From Brevibacterium yomogidense (GTDB lineage Bacteria; Actinomycetota; Actinomycetes; Actinomycetales; Brevibacteriaceae): a DNA stretch of 64,000 nucleotides. The notes under the pieces were generated by a model that did not search any database, was not told where the DNA came from, and saw only the letters and a list, made by a program, of their open reading frames with translations. The position numbers and the translations under genes were made by a program. Positions 59,822-64,000 of the stretch are shown here, piece after piece; positions within the stretch are counted from its first letter, which is position 1, and each line of letters starts with the position of its first letter. Location of the stretch: positions 186,001 to 250,000 of the forward strand of contig NZ_FWFF01000001.1 of NCBI RefSeq assembly GCF_900163715.1, read 5' to 3'.

Positions 59822-59879
59822 CGAGTGAGTACAACCTGGTCCACCGCAGCGCGTCCGGGGACCAGGTTGTACTCACTCG
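59822..59879. repeat. 58-bp palindromic repeat element, copy 3 (perfect palindrome)
   Basis: Third copy, also exactly 58 bp. Here both 21-bp arms are perfectly complementary (CGAGTGAGTACAACCTGGTC and GACCAGGTTGTACTCACTCG plus one base), with a 16-bp spacer. The right arm is identical to copies 1 and 2. It lies between the symporter start and the 3' end of the enoyl-CoA hydratase gene, 48 bp beyond the latter's stop, so it may also terminate that transcript. Confidence 0.92.
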
Positions 59880-59926
59880 CGGGAGGGGGTGGTTAGCTGT
59901 CCCCCGCTCCCCTGCGAAGGTCGGGC

Positions 59927-60769
59927 TTACTCCCCCGTGAAGGTCGCGTCCCGCTTGTCGAGGAACGCCCCGATCGCCTCTGCGTGGTCCGGTGCGCTGT
60001 GGGCCAGCGGCTGCATCGCGGCGGACAGCTCCAGCAGCGACGACAGGTTCGACCCGTCCGACTCCTTCAGCAGCTTCTTCGCCATGCGCACGGCGTGCGG
60101 CGGGTTGACCGCGACGCGATCGGCCAGCGCACGCGCCTCCGACATGAGGTCCTCCGGCGCCACGACGCGGCTGACCAGACCCCACTCCAGCGCCGTCTTC
60201 GCGTCGACCCGGTCACCGGTGAGCGTCATCTCCGCAGCGCGCGCCGGCCCCACGAGGCGGGGCAGGAACCATGCGCCGCCGTCGCCGGGGATGATGCCGA
60301 GCTTCACGAAGGACTCCGCGAACCACGCCGTCTCCGACGCGATGCGCATGTCCGCCATCGCGGTGAGATCGCAGCCGGCGCCCACTGCCGGCCCGTTGAC
60401 CGCGGCGATGAGCGGCACGTCGAGGCGCTGCAGCGCCAGCGGGATCTGCTGGATGCCGTAGCGGTAGCCGTTGCGCATCTGGTGCGGGTGCCCGCCGAAC
60501 ATGCCGGACTGGTCCCGCATCTTCTTCACGTCGCCGCCGGCGGAGAACGCCTTGCCCGCACCGGTGAGGATGACGACGCGGACCTCGGGGTTCGCATTCG
60601 CGGCATCGACCGCGTCGACGATCGCCGCGACCATGTCGTCGTCGGAGATCGGGTTGCGGCTGTCGGGGCGGTTCAGCGTCCACGTCTCCACGTGCCCGTC
60701 CAGCTCGACCAGCAGCGCGACGTCGTTCCCGCCGTCCTGCGGTGTCGTATCCTGCGATGTCTCTGTCAT
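59927..60769 (-). CDS. Enoyl-CoA hydratase/isomerase family protein
   Basis: 280-residue crotonase-fold protein acting on acyl-CoA. Core signatures: VETWTLNRPDSRNPISDDDMVAAI, VVILTGAGKAFSAGGDVKKM (oxyanion-hole region), PLIAAVNGPAVGAGCDLTAMADMRIASETAWFAESFVKLGIIPGDGGAWFLPRLVG (second oxyanion segment with the catalytic-Glu position near KLGIIPGDGG), and EWGLVSRVVAPEDL. Typical beta-oxidation hydratase or isomerase; chain length unknown. ATG 60769 follows GAGGAG. It is the last gene of an acyl-CoA module with the CoA transferase and two acyl-CoA dehydrogenases upstream on the same strand. Confidence 0.9.
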   Translation of the reverse strand: MTETSQDTTPQDGGNDVALLVELDGHVETWTLNRPDSRNPISDDDMVAAIVDAVDAANANPEVRVVILTGAGKAFSAGGDVKKMRDQSGMFGGHPHQMRNGYRYGIQQIPLALQRLDVPLIAAVNGPAVGAGCDLTAMADMRIASETAWFAESFVKLGIIPGDGGAWFLPRLVGPARAAEMTLTGDRVDAKTALEWGLVSRVVAPEDLMSEARALADRVAVNPPHAVRMAKKLLKESDGSNLSSLLELSAAMQPLAHSAPDHAEAIGAFLDKRDATFTGE

Positions 60770-60838
60770 GGTGTGCTCCTCATTCGTCAGTGTGCTGCGT
60801 CGTGTGCGGACATCAGGTCCGGATACGAACCGGATCAG

Positions 60839-62083
60839 TCAGCGGGCGTCGGCACCCGCGGGCTCCCCCGCCGTGACGACGGTGCCGTCGTCCTCCAACC
60901 GGGCGATCCGCTGGTCGTCGAATCCGTGCCGCTCGAGGACCGCGCGCGTGTCGGCCCCCTTCGCCCGAGGTGCCCACCGGTACCCGGCAGGCGTCCGTCC
61001 CAGCTTCACCGGGTTGGCGATCCCGCGGTAGTCACCGTCCTCGAGCACCATGCCGCGGTGGCGAACCTGCGGATCGGCGAGAGCCTGCGACATCGTGTGG
61101 ACCGGCCCACCGGGGACTCCGCGTGCCAGCAGGGACGCTCCGAGTGCCTCGCGCGCGAACCCTGCCAGGGCCTCGGCGAGTACGGCGCGCAGCTGAGGAT
61201 AGTTCGTCACCCGGTCGCCGTTCGTGGCGAACCGGGGGTCGTCGACGAGCTCAGGCAGGCCGATCACCTCAGCGAACGAGCGGAACTGCCGGTCATTGCC
61301 GACGGCCAGGAAGAACTGCCCGTCGGCGACGTCGAACACGTCGTAGGGGGCGACGTTGCTGTGCGCGGATCCCATCCGCACAGGCTCGTCCCCGCCGTTG
61401 AGCAGGTTCGCCGAATGCGGGTGGAGCATCGCGATCGCCGAGTCCAGCAGAGCCGCATCGACGAGCTGTCCACGCCCTGACGTGTCACGCTCCCGCAGTG
61501 CCAGCAGGATCCCGGAGAACGACAGGTAGCCCGTCATCATGTCCACGATCGGCACGCCGACCCGGGTGGGCGGCCCGCCGGCCTCGCCGTTGATGCTCAT
61601 CACAGCGCCATAGGCCTGCAGCACCGCGTCGTACCCGGGCGCTCCGCCCATCGGTCCGTCGGTTCCGAAGCCGGTGATCCGGCAGTGGATCAGCCGCGGA
61701 TAGCGCTGCGCGATCGTATCGTCCGACAGTCCCCACTTCTCCAGGGTGCCTGCTTTGAAGTTCTCGATGACCACGTCTGCGTCCGCGAGCAGGCGGTCGA
61801 GCACCTCCATCCCGGCCTCGGTACGGAGGTCCAGCGCGATGTTGTGCTTGTTCCGGTTGAGCCCGGTGAAGTACGCACCGGTGCCGTCGGGCAGGAACGG
61901 CGGGCCCCAGGTGCGCGTGTCGTCGCCCGCGGGCGGCTCCACCTTGATGACCTCGGCACCGTGGTCCGCGAGCATCTGCCCGCACAGCGGTCCCGCGAGC
62001 ACGCGCGACAGATCGACGACCGTCACTCCGTCCAAGGGGCGCGCCGCACCCTCGACCCCGTTCGGGTGGTCGGCCCCGCTCAT
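60839..62083 (-). CDS. Family III acyl-CoA transferase (CaiB/BaiF)
   Basis: 414-residue CoA transferase of the formyl-CoA transferase/CaiB type: VTVVDLSRVLAGPLCGQMLADHGAEVIKVEPPAGDDTRTWGPPF, GTGAYFTGLNRNKHNIALDL, VVIENFKAGTLEKWGL, RITGFGTDGPMGGAPGYDAVLQAYGAVMSINGEAGG (with the catalytic Asp in GYDAVLQA), and GVPIVDMMTGYLSFSGILLAL. It would move CoA from a donor to a carboxylic acid, activating the substrate for the dehydrogenases next door. ATG 62083 overlaps the stop of the preceding dehydrogenase (ATGA), so they are translationally coupled. Substrate unknown. Confidence 0.92.
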   Translation of the reverse strand: MSGADHPNGVEGAARPLDGVTVVDLSRVLAGPLCGQMLADHGAEVIKVEPPAGDDTRTWGPPFLPDGTGAYFTGLNRNKHNIALDLRTEAGMEVLDRLLADADVVIENFKAGTLEKWGLSDDTIAQRYPRLIHCRITGFGTDGPMGGAPGYDAVLQAYGAVMSINGEAGGPPTRVGVPIVDMMTGYLSFSGILLALRERDTSGRGQLVDAALLDSAIAMLHPHSANLLNGGDEPVRMGSAHSNVAPYDVFDVADGQFFLAVGNDRQFRSFAEVIGLPELVDDPRFATNGDRVTNYPQLRAVLAEALAGFAREALGASLLARGVPGGPVHTMSQALADPQVRHRGMVLEDGDYRGIANPVKLGRTPAGYRWAPRAKGADTRAVLERHGFDDQRIARLEDDGTVVTAGEPAGADAR

Positions 62084-63162
62084 GCCGTCACCAGCTCCCA
62101 CAGGTCCGCGTCACCGTCGAGGACCAGCTCCTCGATCCGCGTCTCCCATTCCGCCGTGGAGCCGAACTCGCGGCGCCACCCCATGACGGGGCGCGTGCGC
62201 CGCTGCAGAGAGTGCTCGAGCGTCGTGCCGATCGCCCCGTGGATCTGGTGGGCGTTGCGCACGATCGTCTCCGCCGCTCCCCCGGCGCACGCCTTCGCGG
62301 CGGCGATGAAGAAGCGTGAGCGGGCGTCCTGCATGCCGTGCTCCGCGACGGTCAGCACCGCACGGTCCACGATGGTCCGCGTGAGTGCCGCCTCGCTCGC
62401 GACGTCCGTGACCAGCTGCTGCACGGCCTGGAACTTCCCGATCGGTCGGCCGAACTGCACGCGGGTCGTCACGTGCTCCACGCACAGCTGGGAGATCGCC
62501 TCGCCGGCTCCCGCCATCTGCACCGCGCGGCCCAGCGCCCCGCGGTACCGGAACTCGTCGGCGACCTCCGCGGAGACCTCGACCGCGCCGGCGACTCCCG
62601 TCGGCAGCACGACGACGGCCTGCGGCTCGCCGCTCACGGAGGTGCGCTCGTCGAACACGAGGTCGCTCGCCGCGATCTCGTAGACCTGCGGACGCTCGCC
62701 GCTCGAGTCGAGCACCACGACCGAGGCCGCAGCCGGCAGCCACGGCACCGTCACCGGACGGCCGGTCGCCACTGCCTCGGCGGCGGTGGAGATGGCCGGA
62801 GTGCTCCCGGCGGCATCGGCCGGCGAACCGGTCGGGGCCTCGGCAGAAGCGGGCGGCCCAGCCGCATCGCGCAGCCAGCCGGCCAGCAGATCGTGCTCGA
62901 GCAGGGGCAGCGGCACGCCCGCGGAGGCGGCCTCGCCGAGCACGGCGGCGGCCTCGAGCCAGCCGGCATCGCTGCCGCCGGAGTCCTCGGAGCCGGTGAG
63001 GCGGGCGAGCCCGGTCTCCTCGAGCGTCGCCCACACCTGGGCGTCGAGGGGGCGGGCGACGGTGTCCGCGAGTCGGTCCGCCGCGTCCGTGAAGATGTCG
63101 GCGGCGACTGTGCGGAGTTCGGCTGCGACCTCGGCCGCGTCGGTGATCTGTTCGTTCGTCAT
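62080..63162 (-). CDS. Acyl-CoA dehydrogenase, atypical subunit
   Basis: 360-residue acyl-CoA dehydrogenase-family protein. N-terminal helical domain (ETGLARLTGSEDSGGSDAGWLEAAAVLGEAASAGVPLPLLE), a middle domain interrupted by an Ala/Ser/Pro-rich insertion (res about 105-140), and a C-terminal domain with RVQFGRPIGKFQAVQQLVTDVASEAALTRTIVDRA and NAHQIHGAIGTTLEHSLQRRTRP. The flavin-contact QIHGAIG is present. Such short dehydrogenases often pair with a second subunit as heteromers (as in steroid side-chain oxidation FadE pairs); its partner would be the next gene. ATG 63162 has GAGAGGAA; GTG 63180 overlapping the upstream stop is the alternative. Confidence 0.84.
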   Translation of the reverse strand: MTNEQITDAAEVAAELRTVAADIFTDAADRLADTVARPLDAQVWATLEETGLARLTGSEDSGGSDAGWLEAAAVLGEAASAGVPLPLLEHDLLAGWLRDAAGPPASAEAPTGSPADAAGSTPAISTAAEAVATGRPVTVPWLPAAASVVVLDSSGERPQVYEIAASDLVFDERTSVSGEPQAVVVLPTGVAGAVEVSAEVADEFRYRGALGRAVQMAGAGEAISQLCVEHVTTRVQFGRPIGKFQAVQQLVTDVASEAALTRTIVDRAVLTVAEHGMQDARSRFFIAAAKACAGGAAETIVRNAHQIHGAIGTTLEHSLQRRTRPVMGWRREFGSTAEWETRIEELVLDGDADLWELVTA

Positions 63163-63176
63163 CGTGTGTTCCTCTC

Positions 63177-64000
63177 TCACCGCAGGCCCAGGCTGCGCGC
63201 GACCACGCCGCGGAGCACTTCGTTCGTCCCGCCGCGCAGGGTGAAGCCGGGACGCTGCGCGATCGCGGCGTCGACCAGGTCCTGCAGGCGGGGGTTGTCT
63301 GCGGCGACGTCGCCGACCAGCCGATCGACGGTCTCCGCGATGTCGCCTTCCTCAGTGGTGCCGAGCACCTTGACCAGCGCGGCGGCGGTGTCCGCGTTCT
63401 CGCCGGCCTGCAGGCTGGAGGCGACCGACAGCGACATGTGGTGCAGCGCGGTCACGCGCGCGACGTGGCGGCCCAGCGCTCCGCCTGTGGCGGGGAGGGC
63501 GGACGGCGCGGCCGAGGCGGTGGTCGCGGTCGAGGCGGTGGTCGCGGTCGAGGACAGCGAGCCGACCGTGGCCGCCCGGGCCGGCAGCGACGAGCCGCTG
63601 TCTGCGGGGCCTTGGCCTGCGGGAGCGTTCTCGAGGGGGGCCTGCGTACGCGCTGCGCGCAGGTGGTCGAAAGCCTCCTCGAGCAGGGCGAAGGTCGACA
63701 GGAAGCGCTCCGGGCCGCTGCGCTCGAAGGCGAGTTCGGATGTGACCTGGTGCCACCCCTCCCCCGGCTCGCCGAGCACGCGGTCGTCCGGGATGAAGAC
63801 GTCGTCGAGGGTGACCTCGTTGAAGTGGTGGCCGCCGTTCATCGAGACGATCGGGTCGATGCTCACGCCGTCGGCGCGCAGATCGACGATGAACTGCGAG
63901 AGCCCCGCGTGGCGGTGGGCGGGGTCGAGCGGCTCCGTGCGGACGAGCGCGAAGAAGCCGTCCGCCACATGACCGCCGGACGTCCACGTCTTGCGGCCGG
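63177..64000 (-). CDS. Acyl-CoA dehydrogenase, partial at window edge
   Basis: C-terminal part (about 274 residues) of an acyl-CoA dehydrogenase; the frame is open to the right edge, so the start and N-terminal domain are outside. Visible signatures: KTWTSGGHVADGFFALVRT at the edge, FIVDLRADGVSIDPIVSMNGGHHFNEVTLDDVFIPDDRVLGEPGEGWHQVTSELAFERSGPERFLS (the domain 2 to 3 segment), a low-complexity Thr/Ala/Ser insertion (about 60 residues, DNA 63480-63660), and the C-terminal RPGFTLRGGTNEVLRGVVARSLGLR with the GTNEV/GGTNE flavin motif. Same strand and 14 bp before the next dehydrogenase, so the two likely form one complex. Confidence 0.88.
   Translation of the reverse strand, partial: GRKTWTSGGHVADGFFALVRTEPLDPAHRHAGLSQFIVDLRADGVSIDPIVSMNGGHHFNEVTLDDVFIPDDRVLGEPGEGWHQVTSELAFERSGPERFLSTFALLEEAFDHLRAARTQAPLENAPAGQGPADSGSSLPARAATVGSLSSTATTASTATTASAAPSALPATGGALGRHVARVTALHHMSLSVASSLQAGENADTAAALVKVLGTTEEGDIAETVDRLVGDVAADNPRLQDLVDAAIAQRPGFTLRGGTNEVLRGVVARSLGLR

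Overview
The window is about 64 kb of very GC-rich chromosome (no GC percentage was computed) with actinobacterial gene families throughout: a RamB-type regulator divergent from isocitrate lyase, DtxR/IdeR-like iron boxes, DUF4333 lipoproteins, an LPXTG wall-anchored phosphatase and GTG starts with GGAGG ribosome sites. A soil- or skin-type Actinomycetota of the Micrococcales/Brevibacteriaceae kind fits best; the genus is an inference. I saw no rRNA, tRNA, IS transposase, phage or CRISPR. Fifty protein genes are called; two run off the window (gcvP at the left edge, an acyl-CoA dehydrogenase at the right).

Layout. 1-5.2 kb: gcvP with a glycine riboswitch, an atypical NRAMP-family transporter and a YtcJ-type amidohydrolase. 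5.3-9.6 kb: a siderophore ABC importer (lipoprotein, two permeases, ATPase) behind two iron boxes; a siderophore-interacting protein with its own box lies at 25.9 kb. 9.7-15 kb: an inositol-phosphatase-like enzyme, a small HTH protein, a ThDP enzyme, and a DUF559/VSR-like nuclease-fold gene bracketed by two copies of a 58-bp palindromic repeat. 15-18 kb: cupin, DmdA/GcvT-like demethylase and MetF-like reductase, a plausible tetrahydrofolate-linked C1 module, then an IclR regulator. 19-24 kb: glyoxylate shunt (aceB, aceA) and divergent ramB. 24-33.7 kb: MHS-type transporter, siderophore reductase, two paired lipoproteins, a secreted phosphoesterase, L-2-hydroxyglutarate oxidase, a small acidic protein and an orphan DNA methyltransferase. 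33.9-44 kb: APC permease, racemase-type CoA enzyme with divergent thioesterase, CrtI-like oxidoreductase, ArsR-like regulator, serine hydrolase, and a translationally coupled HAD / glutamate racemase / HdeD-like trio.

44-59.6 kb is the histidine-utilisation region. One operon reads hutI-hutH-M20 amidohydrolase-hutF-iclR; hutU and a sodium symporter form a second block about 5 kb away, separated by an LPXTG phosphatase, a TM2 protein and a BCCT transporter. A shared 16-bp palindrome of the form GTCCGANATNTCGGAC lies upstream of both hutI and hutU and is the best candidate for the IclR operator. No HutG is present; the M20 enzyme sits where the formylglutamate deformylase should be. 59.9-64 kb is an acyl-CoA module (enoyl-CoA hydratase, CoA transferase, two acyl-CoA dehydrogenases).

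Two sequence-level themes cut across the genes. At least ten gene borders carry short tandem arrays with periods of 12 to 25 bp, and in five the unit includes the gene's own stop codon. Many enzymes also carry Ala/Gly/Asp-rich in-frame inserts not expected for their families. Together with the 58-bp palindrome family these are the most unusual features of the window.
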